Of a stretch of 64,000 bases of DNA, positions 10,579 to 20,953 are shown in pieces. Source of the stretch: Hyphodiscus hymeniophilus (taxonomy: Eukaryota > Ascomycota > Leotiomycetes > Helotiales > Hyphodiscaceae); NCBI GenBank assembly GCA_016508695.1, contig VNKQ01000010.1, positions 1,364,001 to 1,428,000 on the forward strand. The letters are read 5' to 3'. Made by a program: the position numbers and the translations under genes. Every line of letters begins with the position of its first letter. The first letter of the stretch is position 1. Under the pieces are notes generated by a model. That model ran no database searches. It saw only the letters and a list, made by a program, of their open reading frames with translations, and was not told where the DNA came from.

Positions 10579-11184
10579 CTATAGAATAGGGGTAATACGA
10601 TTACCTGATACGCACTCGTATCCCCTAAGCTGCGACGAAATAGCACGTCTGGATGCCTCAGGCACCATATAGGGGTAGGGACACCAAATAGAGCCATGTG
10701 AGCAGACAATCCATTTGAATGATGTTCCGGCAGACGCTGCACTTGTGGAGAATAGCGGGGATTGAGAGTGAGTTGTCAAAATTGCATATCTTTCAATGGT
10801 TTTTAGTGCTTGGATTCGAATACTCCGTCGGCGCGGGACTTTAGTCACGTTTTCAGGGAGACGAACAGTCCCCTGCCAAATGAGATATCTCCCGCTCCTG
10901 TTTTCGAATGCGAGGACTTCTTCGAGATGTTTCAACCGTAGCCAGAGGTTCTGACCTTGTTCCCGTTGTTTCACCAGACGTGATATTGGCGTGGGTTCCG
11001 GAAGCTGAGGATCTGGACTCTTGCCCTTGAATGGAGGACTTCTCCTAGGCGTTGTTTCACCACAACGAGGAACCGGGTCTAAAGTTACGATGTCCTCGTC
11101 CGACTCTTGCTGTTGGCCCAGAAAGATCGGGAAAAGACACTGAAATACTCTGCTCTTCTCTGAACTTGGGATAGAGCTGGTCAT
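10579..11184 (-). CDS. Hypothetical protein, 201 residues
   Basis: A single-exon open frame with ATG at 11184. The first 75 residues are Pro/Ser/Arg rich with an acidic patch (QESDEDIVTLDP). The middle (WLRLKHLEEVLAFENRSGR, then LIWQGTVRLPENV) looks like a short helix and strand. The last 60 residues are less ordered and could be 3' read-through past an unrecognised splice site. No family recognised, no signal peptide or membrane segment. It could be an orphan gene or a fortuitous frame. Confidence 0.4.
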   Translation of the reverse strand: MTSSIPSSEKSRVFQCLFPIFLGQQQESDEDIVTLDPVPRCGETTPRRSPPFKGKSPDPQLPEPTPISRLVKQREQGQNLWLRLKHLEEVLAFENRSGRYLIWQGTVRLPENVTKVPRRRSIRIQALKTIERYAILTTHSQSPLFSTSAASAGTSFKWIVCSHGSIWCPYPYMVPEASRRAISSQLRGYECVSGNRITPIL

Positions 11185-11480
11185 AAACGCTGGGAAGGCG
11201 TAATCGATATTAGCAATGAAAATTCTCAGACTTCGAAAGTTGCTTTGTCTACCAGATAGCTAATGTGAACCGTTTTGTAACGCATAGTAGCAGCCGTGGC
11301 TAGTCATTTTGGTGACAGTTGATTGATTAGCAGTAGCTAGCTATCTAGAGAGTGTCTGCAATGTACTCACTAATACAACGCACGCAACGGCATACGAAAG
11401 TATTACAGTACTGACATTACATCAATGATACGCAATTGTTAGATAACGGAGATCTATTGCATAGACATCAACTTCTAAAA

Positions 11481-12387
11481 CTATTTCCGATGCATCACCA
11501 CATAAGCACAAAATAAAACAGCTAACAAAAGACCCCCAGCGACTGCTAGACGAAATAGAACATTGAACCACTGCATGCGGTTCCGGCGACGACATCTGGA
11601 GACAAAGTCGTCCTTACTATTAGTGCAAGGAAAGGCTTTGCCTTTGGGTACAGGAACGGCGAGGAATTCACACAGTGAGTCCCAGCCCTCGCCCACATTG
11701 TACTCTAGTAGATTCTCTGCAGGAACGAGCGAGCGTATATTCCTATAGTATGCCTCGAAGCAACGCTTGCCGTTCTTTTCAAAGTCACCATCCCAAAAGC
11801 AGTCCCAAAACTCTAGAACTGATATTAGTGCGCATAGCCAATATCGCCGGAACAGGACTCAACAAACTTGAAAGCATTGGCTGGTACATGCCAGCAGCCC
11901 AGTCAAACTTGGCCAGCATTTTTAAATCAGGATCCGTAGCCCTCCAATGAACGGTTTTCATAGTGCTAGCATGCCAACTGTCCACATCGCGGGTCGTGAG
12001 AATTACTTTGGCCTCTGGGTATGTTTCGATAAGCTCTTTGGCGAACGCAACACAAGGCCAATCGCAAATAGCCTGACAGTGACCGAATAGCTGGTCCCAT
12101 TGCTCGCGGCCAAAAAGTTCGCCTTTTCCATCGTATTTGGCTGCAAGGGCATCAGACCACATCAAGCAATCGGGCGGATTCTCGACTGAGGCGGACATCA
12201 TATGGTAGCAGTCATCGAAGCACAGCTCTTTAAGTGCGAGTCGCAGCGAGGAAGTTCCCGTACGGCCGAGACCTAATGCGAGAACTCGCATTGGCTGTGT
12301 GCGGCGACATAATCGACGATTGATGTCTGTGTCGGAGGAAGTGAAGATGTCTGTGATTGGCTTTGTCGTGCATGTTTTCGCTCCCAT
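11481..12387 (-). CDS. Fungal sulfotransferase-like P-loop protein with C-terminal membrane anchor
   Basis: Two exons: 12387-11868 and 11818-11481, intron of 49 bp (gtttgt...tcag), 285 residues. A P-loop for the PAPS 5'-phosphosulfate is visible (VLALGLGRTGTSSLRLALKE). Next come the family blocks CYHMMS, CDWPCVAFAKELIETYPEAK and VILTTRDVDSWHAS (3'-phosphate binding strand), and near the end SLVPAENLLEYNVGEGWDSL. This is the ascomycete sulfotransferase_4 type, often misnamed NAD-dependent epimerase. Residues about 255-280 form a transmembrane helix followed by VVMHRK, so it may be tail-anchored. The acceptor substrate is unknown. An alternative start at the Met before RVLALGLG would shorten it by about 30 residues. 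Confidence 0.85.
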
Positions 12388-12539
12388 GGTTGCGAGCTTG
12401 GGTGTGCAAGATTTGGCAATTTAGAAGACCTGATGGATCTGGCTAAGGAAATACACCTGAATTAAAGTCGAAAGTAAAGAATATGCTCGCGGTCGTTTCT
12501 AGGAGAAAGTAAAGCGAGGCTAATTGTATGAACCATAAC

Positions 12540-12849
12540 TCAGTACGCCAATGCGGTTAGCGCAGAAGGGGTCAAAGCCCATGTTTTTGATATAGGAGTA
12601 GAGGCTTAGTCTTGTACAATGATTCCACATCATTCACGAGAAACCCACCGAACTGAGCTGCAGTTACGTCATATTCGTGAACTACATATCAGTACCATAC
12701 GTCCGAAATCAGTAGCCCAAAGCGGTCATTGCGCGCGGGGGGGGCGGGGGGGGGGGCTCTGAATCCATGTATTTAGCACTAGAGCAGAAGCTTAGCTTTC
12801 TATATGATCAACAAGAAATCACCCAACTAAGCCGCAAATACGTACTCCG
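12540..12849. repeat. Diverged tandem duplication with an embedded G-run
   Basis: Two imperfect copies lie head to tail, about 12540-12669 and 12710-12849. They share agtacgccaatgcggt/agtagcccaaagcggt, then cccatgtttttgata/tccatgtatttagca, agaggcttag/agaagcttag and ctgcagttacgt/ccgcaaatacgt. Copy 2 contains a nearly pure G tract at 12737-12756. The rest of 12388-13197 holds no supported gene. Confidence 0.6.
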
Positions 12850-13197
12850 TACAGTAAGATTCCCATGGTAGCCGGTGATACTATGACATCAACACGGGCC
12901 TCTAGCGAGTGACCGCAAGATTCGAATAAAGGCTACGGCAAGCAAAAGTACTCCGTAGATAAAGCAACTCTGATACCAAATCATTTGCAAGGTTAAACCA
13001 GTCGGATATCACGTAAAGGCAGTGTCAGAGAACTAAGTGCCTTTGCATGTATGAAAAATCTACCCATATACTTCCTCCGCGGTTTTCCCTAAACTACTAT
13101 CGTGCTTCTATCACGCTCCTACAATCTGTCCTTGCACCCAGTGTCGCTCAGAGTCCTACAACTCGAAAACAAAATCTTTCGTTCTATACATGGATTC

Positions 13198-14080
13198 ATG
13201 GATCTGTCAACTCCACGTACCGTTAGCCAAGCCTCATCATCCAGACTGGGACCTTGGCCTGTGATCTTGTTGAAGATCCTTCTTCCAATCAGTGTTGCCA
13301 GTGTTTCACTGGCACTCCTCACCTCCCAAGCAACCCCAACAATTCCTCAAGCCGATTTCGCCTCACACTATTCTTGCATGCCACCTGTTCATACAGTACG
13401 CATCTTATCTTACGAACCGCTTATATTGCACATCGAGAACTTTCTCACCGAAACGGAGCGAAAATATCTTCATCAGCTTGCGTAAGAGGATATAATGAAC
13501 TCAAAATACTACGCCAACTGATATTCATAGTACTCCACATTATAAAAATTCTACAACATACACCCTGAATGGCACTGAGATTGCTTCCGGGGCTCGGACA
13601 AGTACAAGTGCCTTCCTCCCCTTCGATGATGGTGTCGTGAGCTGCATCACTCAACGCGCAGCTGAATTTCAAGGTTTTGAGTCCGTCGCCAACGTTGAAA
13701 GCATTCAAGCTACGAAATACGAAGAAGGGCAACAGTTCAAACCTCATTACGATTGGTTTCTGCCGAAGGAGCGAAACCTGTCCCTCAACCGCGCCTCTAC
13801 TTTCTTCGCTATCCTAGCGGCGAACTGTACGAACTGTGGAACAATCTTCCCCCGTTTATTATACGACTGGGAACGAGAGGACGAGAAATTGTGCAAATAT
13901 GTAGAGTGCGGACAGAAATCTCTCGTGGTTAAACCTATCCCAGGTAGTGCTATCTTCTGGCGCAACCTTCATGAGAATGGTACTGGGAACAAATTGACCT
14001 GGCATGCGGGTCTCCCTGTTCTAGACGGAACTAAAGTTGGGTTGAATATCTGGACTCGCACAAATGTCTCCGATAGTTAG
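13198..14080 (+). CDS. Prolyl 4-hydroxylase-like 2-oxoglutarate/Fe(II) dioxygenase
   Basis: Two exons: 13198-13481 and 13531-14080, with a 49 bp intron (gtaaga...catag), 277 residues. ATG 13198 is the first in-frame ATG. An N-terminal hydrophobic segment (about residues 18-40, PWPVILLKILLPISVASVSLALL) acts as signal anchor. The P4H fold follows: LSYEPLILHIENFLTETE, then RTSTSAFLPFDD, then IQATKYEEGQQFKPHYDWF. Iron ligands are His167 and Asp169 (HxD) and His253 (TWHAG). Lys263 (KVGLNIWTR) is placed to bind 2-oxoglutarate. The HENGTGNKLTWHAG block matches the family's distal-His loop. It likely works in the ER or secretory pathway on a peptide or protein; the substrate cannot be told. Confidence 0.92.
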
Positions 14081-15130
14081 AAAGTCGAGTCTAAAGTTTC
14101 CAGATAATATAAAAGGTGGAAGCCATTGAAGTCGGAGGTTCTTCACCTGAGTTTCATGGCTGCTGCATCCGCCTTCCTTCCGTCTACCCGAACCGCCCCC
14201 CCTCTAACCTAATATAGTAGGTAGTATCGTAGTGAACGGGGCCATCACTGATTCACTGTACAGTACTAGATCATAAGTTAGCTCCCAACGCATATTTTAC
14301 GCCAAAACTCATCTCTTTTAAGATAAAGTGGTTTACAATCTAGTTAAGCAATGTAAAACTAATATAAGACAATTATAAAATTTTATAAATGTATTAATTC
14401 TATCTTATTCGTTTTTTATAGTATTAACTACTAAAGGTTAATACAAACTTATTATTAAAAGACTTTAGAAATCTTCCAAAGTCATACTAAAATTAACCGA
14501 TATTTATAATTGTCTTTTTTTAGATGAAAATCTCTAAGAGCAATGAAATATTATCAAAAGTCATTAAATATAAAAATACTTTATTATTTTAGAGTTATTT
14601 ACTAATTAACCCCCTTGTAAATAGCCGTTTTATTGATAAAATGGTACTACCAGAAAAAAAGTGCTCAGTTTTGGTGGAAAATGCGGGTTGAGGTCTGACT
14701 TATGATGGCTTACCGTATCTTGCCTTAGCTCGCTCCTCTTCGACTTGCCTAATGGGGCAGATTATGGAACTGTACGGCGCTTTAATCCTAGGCTGTTATT
14801 TATTACACCACAACTGAAATGATCGTCGAGCAAGGATGCATTGTGCCGCATAAAATTGATAATGTAGTAACTTAGATAATATTTTAGTACAACATTTCTT
14901 TCAGCAGGCATAGGCTAGCGCCGTACTATAGGGTAAAGGCTTTTCTTCCACGGCTTTACTTTCGGTACAAGATACTTGCTTGTTTATGCATCACTTTCTA
15001 TAATTATTCGCAACAATGAAATGAGGTACATTGTATACGGGACAGGAGTTGTCTTCTGTTTCAGTGAACAACAATAGAATTCCTCCCCTTTTTTTGATTC
15101 GAGATCTGTCAATGTCCAGGCCCTAGAGTC
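14081..15130. other. Intergenic with an AT-rich RIP-like island
   Basis: 14320-14640 is strongly AT-rich with scattered TA-type dinucleotides, like the RIP relics at the window start. No protein remnant could be read. The rest is ordinary spacer upstream of the kinase gene. Confidence 0.5.
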
Positions 15131-16373
15131 ATGCATCAATTATCATTCATTCAGCTGGCTATTGCCTCTACCTGCCTTGCCCTAATTGCGAGCGATTCTG
15201 GGGGGACTGGGTTCCGAAGGGCAGTTTTAGGACTGCAAAAGAGCTCATCTTTGAATGATTATTGGTCTGGATCTTCTTCTGAATTTACTTCAAATGAAAA
15301 TTTATTTCGAGAAGTACTTGGAAACGGAAGTTTTGCATCTGTCCGACGTTTGAACATGGGCGAAGCAGGGGATGATATGGCGGTAAAGATTTGGGACCAT
15401 TGTCGACGTCTGACTGACCGAGAAGCATGCGATCTCGCAGTCCGCAAAGAGTACTGGATGGCTTCTCATCTGTCACACTCAAACATTGCTACAGCATTCG
15501 AGCTCGTACACGCCGGTGGGGCTTGGTACCAAGTTATGGAGTATTGTCCCTTCGAACTCGCCCAAGCAGTTCTGACAAATGTCATGACGGAAGCCGAAAG
15601 AGCTTGCACCTTCAAGCAGGTATTGCTCGCTGTTCACCATTTGCACGAGCGTGGTATCGCTCATCTGGACCTTAAAATAAACAACATATTACTTGATTCT
15701 CGTGGTTCCGTCAAGATAGTGGATTTCGGATCAGCAAATTTCTTTCGCATCCCATCGAGCTCGGAAATTGTTCTCCAGAAAGGTTGGCTTCCTGTCTCGC
15801 TCAGCTCGATAGTGTACCTCGTTTTACCTCGTTTTCTAATTGTCGAATGCTGTAGTTGGACCTATGACACCAAGAATTGCGCCACCTGAAGTCAAGTGGG
15901 GGCAGGATGCTCCAAAGGTTGATCCTCGTCAAGCTGACATCTGGTCGCTTGGCATCATCTTTGTCGCCATGACCCTCCGACTTTACCCATGGTCCTTTGC
16001 CGACGGCTGGGACATGTCATATCGCCTGTTTCTACCCAACGATGACTCTTTCAAGTCTGACCCTCTATTCCCATTTGACGACCTGCCCCCATTGCCACCA
16101 GATTCTGTAAGAGGTCCATCGACGCTTCTTAACCTCCTTCCGGCTGAGTCACGGCCTTTAATCCGGAGAATGCTGGATTTAGACCCACGACGCCGACCGA
16201 GTATAGAGGAGCTGCTGCACAATTCTTGGATCTCTTCTATACATGTTTGTACAGAGGACTCGCTGCAGCCTGATCATCATAATCATATAGCTTCGTTAGT
16301 TTCTCGTGAGTATGAAGTAGCACGGAGAATGTCATCGGGTTACTTGGAGCTTCTCTTTCCGGAATTTGCTTGA
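15131..16373 (+). CDS. Serine/threonine protein kinase, HLD variant (non-RD)
   Basis: Two exons: 15131-15782 and 15856-16373, with a 73 bp intron (gttggc...tgtag), 389 residues. The kinase core spans about residues 55-370: glycine loop GNGSFASV, catalytic Lys in MAVKIW, helix C Glu in RKEYWMA, catalytic loop HLDLKINN, DFGSA, APPEV in place of APE, DIWSLGII, and DLDPRRRPS at the end. The Arg of the usual HRD is Leu, so activation-loop phosphorylation control is probably different; Asp and Asn are kept, so activity is plausible. The first 22 residues (MHQLSFIQLAIASTCLALIA) look like a signal peptide, odd for a kinase. The true start may be in an unrecognised upstream exon or this part may be mispredicted. 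Confidence 0.85.
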
Positions 16374-18131
16374 CCAAAGATTATTTTTTCGAACAAAAGA
16401 ACGAAGCCCGATATTGAAAAATGATATTGCCCGTGCAATGGACCCAGTGGGAAGTGGAATTAATCGCAATACAGCGAGCAGTTCATTCTTGACTTTGCTG
16501 TTGAGAGCCTAGTCTTTGATCGAGGAAACATGTCTTTGTCTCTGACCTGCGTTCACTGTTAAGCTCAGCTTTGTTTGTTATTAGTAGTGTTACATCAATG
16601 GTTAACGCTCTGAGGCGTCGTTGTACATAAACAGATGGGAGGAAGTCAGTGGCCTTGGCTAGAGATGCGTGCCTTCTTCAAGTTTCGCGAGGATCTCTTT
16701 ACTTGAGATGAAATCCAGTCGCTTCTTTTCCCCACTAAGTATGATATTCTATTTCAATCAGGCAAGGGTACAGCCGGTAGATTATACTAGGGATGGCCTG
16801 ATGTGCAGGAATGATGCCCTCGCTTTTGGCTAAATAAGCAATTACAAACCATTATATATCCTCTAGAATTTAGTCTAGCTACTTTCGGTAGAGAAAGAGT
16901 ATATAAATCTAGAAAGCAGTACAACTTATCTTTGGTCGACTATCGGTGCCCAGAAAGGTGTCTTTCGTTGAGTCCGCATGTGTCTGCCATATGCCATGGG
17001 CTTTATAGATTGATCAATTCCGGATGCTCTTCCATCAAAGAAGATCTCTTGTAATTTTGTGTAGCCCGCTTGATAATGAGATAGTGAATGTTCTGTGGAA
17101 TGAATTATAGATAGCGGCAAAAAACTAAGATTTTCGATCTTTGCAATTAAGAGAGAACAGGACCATGAAACATGCGCTAGACGATGCTTGGATGGAGAAA
17201 TAATCCTTCTCCCAGGCAATTCGACAATAATCTTGCATTCTTCCTATAAGTTATTCTGTATTCGCGGTCGTCAACACTACTCGAGGTACTAGGGTACGAT
17301 TAACCAGTCTGAATGTAAGTCCTTTATTGATACGGAGAATATGTAATGGAAGCTACAATATTGCCGTATATACTTCTCCGGGAAACTCTTAGTTGTGCAT
17401 ATATTCATGTGCAAGAATACTAGTGAAGATCAAATCACATGTCATGGACTAAAGTCAACGTTTATCATGAGATGAGTTTTCGAGAATAAAATGAGAAAAG
17501 AATGCCGCAGCTACACTTCGAAGACAGTCTTTTGATCTCAGGTGGCAAGAGCTTGCCACTTTCTAGATTTTTTTAATTTGAAGTCTTTAGAATAGAGTTA
17601 GGGAGTTCCACTCGACTAATCGCAAGTTTATAGAGCATTTACGAAGCGCTGAAAATAATCTGTTGATATGTTGATGAGTATCGCTGATAGGATGTGCCAT
17701 TCTGCCAAGAGGCGCAAAATACATGATTATGCCCCCTTTCACATACTTGAAGAGCTATAGCATGCAGAATGGAACCTACAGTCCTCAAAAACCCCAAGTT
17801 CTATCTACACCTGGAACAGTAGTAGGAATAGGGGAAATGCAATTTTTGAATATCAGGATCACCCAGTAATCACGCGATTCTATTTATAGTACGTTCAGAT
17901 TTCTATCAAGCTCTTGAATCAGAAGGTTCATGAGAAGAGAACGGTATGTCGTCAAGTTGACTAATATTTGGAGTGGGCTAAATGAATGTAGTAAGAACAT
18001 TAAGACAATGTTCTCCATGATAGCTACTACTTGGTATCTTCAATACCCTCTCAACGGTTCACAACCAAGATTTGAACGACCCTTGAAACATCGCGTTTTC
18101 TCGTTGCTATCACCTCGCTGTTGATAGTTTC
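16374..18131. other. Long intergenic region, no supported gene
   Basis: Small open frames (for example 16926-17219 on -) show no motifs. The sequence is moderately AT-rich without an obvious transposon reading. Confidence 0.5.
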
Positions 18132-18440
18132 TCATTTGCCCACTGGGGACAAACTAGCCGCAGGATCGCCGGCTGACACGGCTTCACAGCAACAGGTGCA
18201 GTCGCCTGATGCGCAAGACGGAGCGTTGTCACTGGTGCAGAGGACACTTTCGCCGGCATTACAATTGCCGCCGCACTTAAATGGGGGAAAGAGTAAGTGA
18301 TACGCCTTATCATTGATATTTCAGGATCGGTGACTTACGGTAAAACTGCGTTGAAAGAGTGTATAACCGCTATCGCCGGCTGGCTTCGCTGCTACCATGG
18401 TCGCGCAGACGGCAGCAAATAGAAGGTTCGTGAAACGCAT
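18132..18440 (-). CDS. Small secreted cysteine-rich protein (effector-like)
   Basis: Two exons: 18440-18339 and 18275-18132, with a 63 bp intron (gtaagt...tttaag), giving 81 residues. Residues 1-18 (MRFTNLLFAAVCATMVAA) are a typical signal peptide with an AxA-type end. The mature part holds eight cysteines in about 30 residues: CGGNC, VLC, SC, DCTCCC, suggesting four disulfides. No dibasic-separated repeats, so it does not look like a RiPP precursor. Family not recognised. A TATATAA on the - strand at 18564-18570 lies about 125 bp upstream. It could be a defence peptide, a surface protein or a host-interaction effector; only secretion and disulfide richness are visible. Confidence 0.75.
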
Positions 18441-18563
18441 GTTGTGGGTTGTCTGGATTGTACTAAAATGATTTTGAATAAGGCAGTGTTGCGTCTTGTT
18501 GCAAAAACTTAATGTATCTGAAAAGTGTTTGTACTGTGAGCCTGGAGGGTGGGAAGTGCCACC

Positions 18564-18570
18564 TTATATA
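18564..18570 (-). promoter_or_regulatory. Putative TATA box of the small secreted protein gene
   Basis: The - strand reads TATATAA about 125 bp before the ATG at 18440. Assigned by position only. Confidence 0.35.
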
Positions 18571-18837
18571 GCGGTTTTCAAATACATCTCAGCCTGAATA
18601 TCCGTAAACAACCTGCTCATCGTCAAGGTACTTCGCCTGTACCATCATACATGTTCGCCTTGCCTGTCCGTTATGCGTCACTTAAGAAGATCTGCGTCAT
18701 TGTGGCACCTAGCATTACGGAACAAACTGTAGATCAGCTCTACCTTGAAACCATTGGGCAAAGGATTTACTTGGCTACTATCATAGAAGGAGAACGTTAC
18801 CTTACTAGACTGGGTGAGCGAATTTTGCCATATAATT

Positions 18838-19280
18838 TTGATTCCTAAGCCGGAACATATGTGCCGCTATACATGCCAGCCGCTACGCATGCAACAGACT
18901 GCATAGCAGTAATAACTCGCTACTACATACGACGGTCTTACATTACACGAGTAGTAGACAGTAATTGCCAACTACATCCTTTGACTTAGGGAGGTACAGC
19001 GGTGAAGTAAAGTAACAGTACTAGCAAAGGCATTCCCCTGCGTACTATTTACTTTTCCTGACTGGGAAGCATAAATCAAAACAATACTGCAATTCTCATC
19101 AAACAACCTGCTTCATCGGTCTGAAACTAGGTACCCTTGCTAGTGCTATTACTTTACTTCACCGCTGTACCTCCGTAGAGCCTAGGGAAGTAAATACTCA
19201 CGAAGTTCGGTCAAGTATTGTTAGAGCAGTTACAGGGCCCTGCCACTATAATAACACCATTTGCATAAATCAAGGAATAA
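18838..19280. repeat. Repeat copy A with MITE-like inverted-repeat element
   Basis: Copy A begins gattcctaagccggaacatatg. It contains an element at 18990-19174 with about 40 bp terminal inverted repeats: ggaggtacagcggtgaag at one end and cttcaccgctgtacctcc at the other, continuing inward as agtaaagtaacagtactagcaa and its imperfect complement. At 185 bp with no coding capacity it fits a MITE. The copy ends near the gttacagggccctg block. Confidence 0.6.
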
Positions 19281-19281
19281 T

Positions 19282-19653
19282 GATTCCTAAGCCGAAACAT
19301 ATATGCCGCTATCTATGCCAGTCGCTATGTGTATATTAGACTCGATAATAGTAATAATTAGCTACTATATACAATAAACTTATACTATAAGAGTAAATAG
19401 AGAGTAATTACTGACTACCTTCTTTCATTTAGAGCTTAGGATGAAAATACTTAGAGAGGTATAGCGGTAAAGTATTGTTAGAGTAGTTACAGGGCCCTGT
19501 CCCTGTAGTAATACCACTTGCCTTAATTAAGGCATGATACTGTTGAAGACATGTTGAAGGGGGTATAAGCATGTTACTGATCCAAGGCTAGAATTGTTGT
19601 GACAAGGGAAGTCCTCTACTAGTGCTATAATATTACTTAACCGCTGTACCTCC
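19282..19653. repeat. Repeat copy B, C-to-T/G-to-A mutated duplicate of copy A
   Basis: Copy B begins gattcctaagccgaaacatat and tracks copy A with mostly G-to-A and C-to-T differences (for example ggtatagcggtaaagta for ggtacagcggtgaagta). Its own inverted-repeat element spans about 19454-19653, ending ttaaccgctgtacctcc. Both copies share gttacagggccctg. The mutation bias is what RIP leaves on a duplicated pair. Confidence 0.6.
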
Positions 19654-20233
19654 GGACGGAGCATCCGAGCAACTAGTAAAGATTTCTCGGCAAGCAAGTG
19701 GCTTCGTCACTAGGGGAGATGCGTTTTTCCCGAGATCGTCTGGCGTAGGCTTTGAAACTTAACCCAGTGCATTTATTGATTGGTCGAGTCACGGCCCGGT
19801 TCAAGTATAGCTCACAACATTGACTGACTTAAGACGATCGACAGGTGCCTATGTAGTGAAGATAACGGGTCGAATGTCTGAATATACTAAACAGGAAAAA
19901 TTTACTTATGCTAGGGCTTACACAGAAACAAATACGTCACAAGATCTGCAAGTCCACATTTCTTAGATGGGGTCACCAGCAAAGTTCACGCTTGGTATGT
20001 CACAGAGAAACGAATTCGACTCCCTTCTCCATTTCCCTTGATTCTCTGCACGATTCTAAGTCTGTCATTCTTGAGCCGCCGTTAGGACACTAAATACAAA
20101 ATTGACCATCGGGATGAATTACACACGCAAGACGTTGCACTTCAACTATAGCTAGATGTTGTATACTGTGCCTGCAAAGATTTTAATCGGCTTACAAACT
20201 GAGCTGCATTGCTGAAACTAATCTCAATCGCTA
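19654..20233. other. Intergenic, no supported gene
   Basis: Nothing recognisable; this is the 3' flank of the - strand gene ending at 20234. Confidence 0.45.
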
Positions 20234-20953
20234 CTACATTACAAAAGTCTTGGCATCGATACACATCGGGTATCCAGGGTGGAGCCGCGTTATAACATCT
20301 TGAATTGAAGGGTTCGCGGGATTCACAACGACACCCTGATTTAGCACCTCAAGTCTTCCAATTAAAGTTCTCAGCATCTCTGCACAATGCGTAGTGTGTG
20401 CCTCATTCGCGACTGCCTTCTCGATCTGTCGACCATATAGGAGGGCCCGATGGAATTTCCGTAAAGCAAAGGAGCAGTGGGCAACGTGGTACTCTGCAGT
20501 AGTCCATGCAATGGGACTCTGCGATAGCTCCTCTACGCTGAGTTCCCGAGTTCGATTCTTGTCGCTGTAAAACTGCCAGTCTCTTATGCTTATGAACTCT
20601 TTTGACAACTCTTCATCATAGCAACTCTGTGGTAGCCATTCGTCCATCATGACGTCGAAAGTACAACCAGCAGCCTTTGCGTCGCCAGGCGTTTGTCCAC
20701 AGGGTGATCGCACCACCCTGTTCGTGAGCTTGGGGGAGGCCCATGTGCGATAGACGACCGTGGAAATTATCAAAGTAAGAAGAGCTGTCCCTCCTATGAA
20801 ACTCCAGAGGACTCTTCGCCGCCCAGTGCCAGACTCTGTTGGATTGAGTTGTCTCGACTTTCTGCTTATCGCATTCGTTTGTAGCTCAGGCTCCGCGCTT
20901 AGAGGCTGGTAGGTAGAGCGTTGAAGAGATTCCATTCCAGCAGAATGATACAA
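20234..20953 (-). CDS. Membrane protein with paired HxxHC motifs, paralogue 1
   Basis: A single-exon 239-residue protein. A cytosolic N-tail of about 48 residues is followed by one transmembrane segment (about 49-68, VLWSFIGGTALLTLIISTVV) and an extracytoplasmic domain. Fixed blocks: PCGQTPGDAKAAGCTFDVMMDEW, split as CG...GCTFD, then CYDEEL. HxxHC motif 1 sits in YHVAHCSFALRKFHRA and motif 2 in HTTHCAEML. The layout (one TM, two HxxHC) recalls UstYa-family oxidases, but the C-terminal HTCR motif of that family is absent, so it is only UstYa-like or a separate ascomycete family of unknown function. It is about 45% identical by eye to the gene at 22735-23433. An alternative start at Met7 is possible. 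Confidence 0.85.
   Translation of the reverse strand: MYHSAGMESLQRSTYQPLSAEPELQTNAISRKSRQLNPTESGTGRRRVLWSFIGGTALLTLIISTVVYRTWASPKLTNRVVRSPCGQTPGDAKAAGCTFDVMMDEWLPQSCYDEELSKEFISIRDWQFYSDKNRTRELSVEELSQSPIAWTTAEYHVAHCSFALRKFHRALLYGRQIEKAVANEAHTTHCAEMLRTLIGRLEVLNQGVVVNPANPSIQDVITRLHPGYPMCIDAKTFVM

Noticed and set aside
13102..13197. N-terminal extension of the P4H-like gene
   Set aside because: It would need a GTG start; ATG at 13198 gives a normal signal-anchor start.
18132..18440. RiPP precursor peptide for the nearby HxxHC proteins
   Set aside because: No repeated core or dibasic spacers; the cysteine pattern fits a disulfide-rich secreted protein instead.
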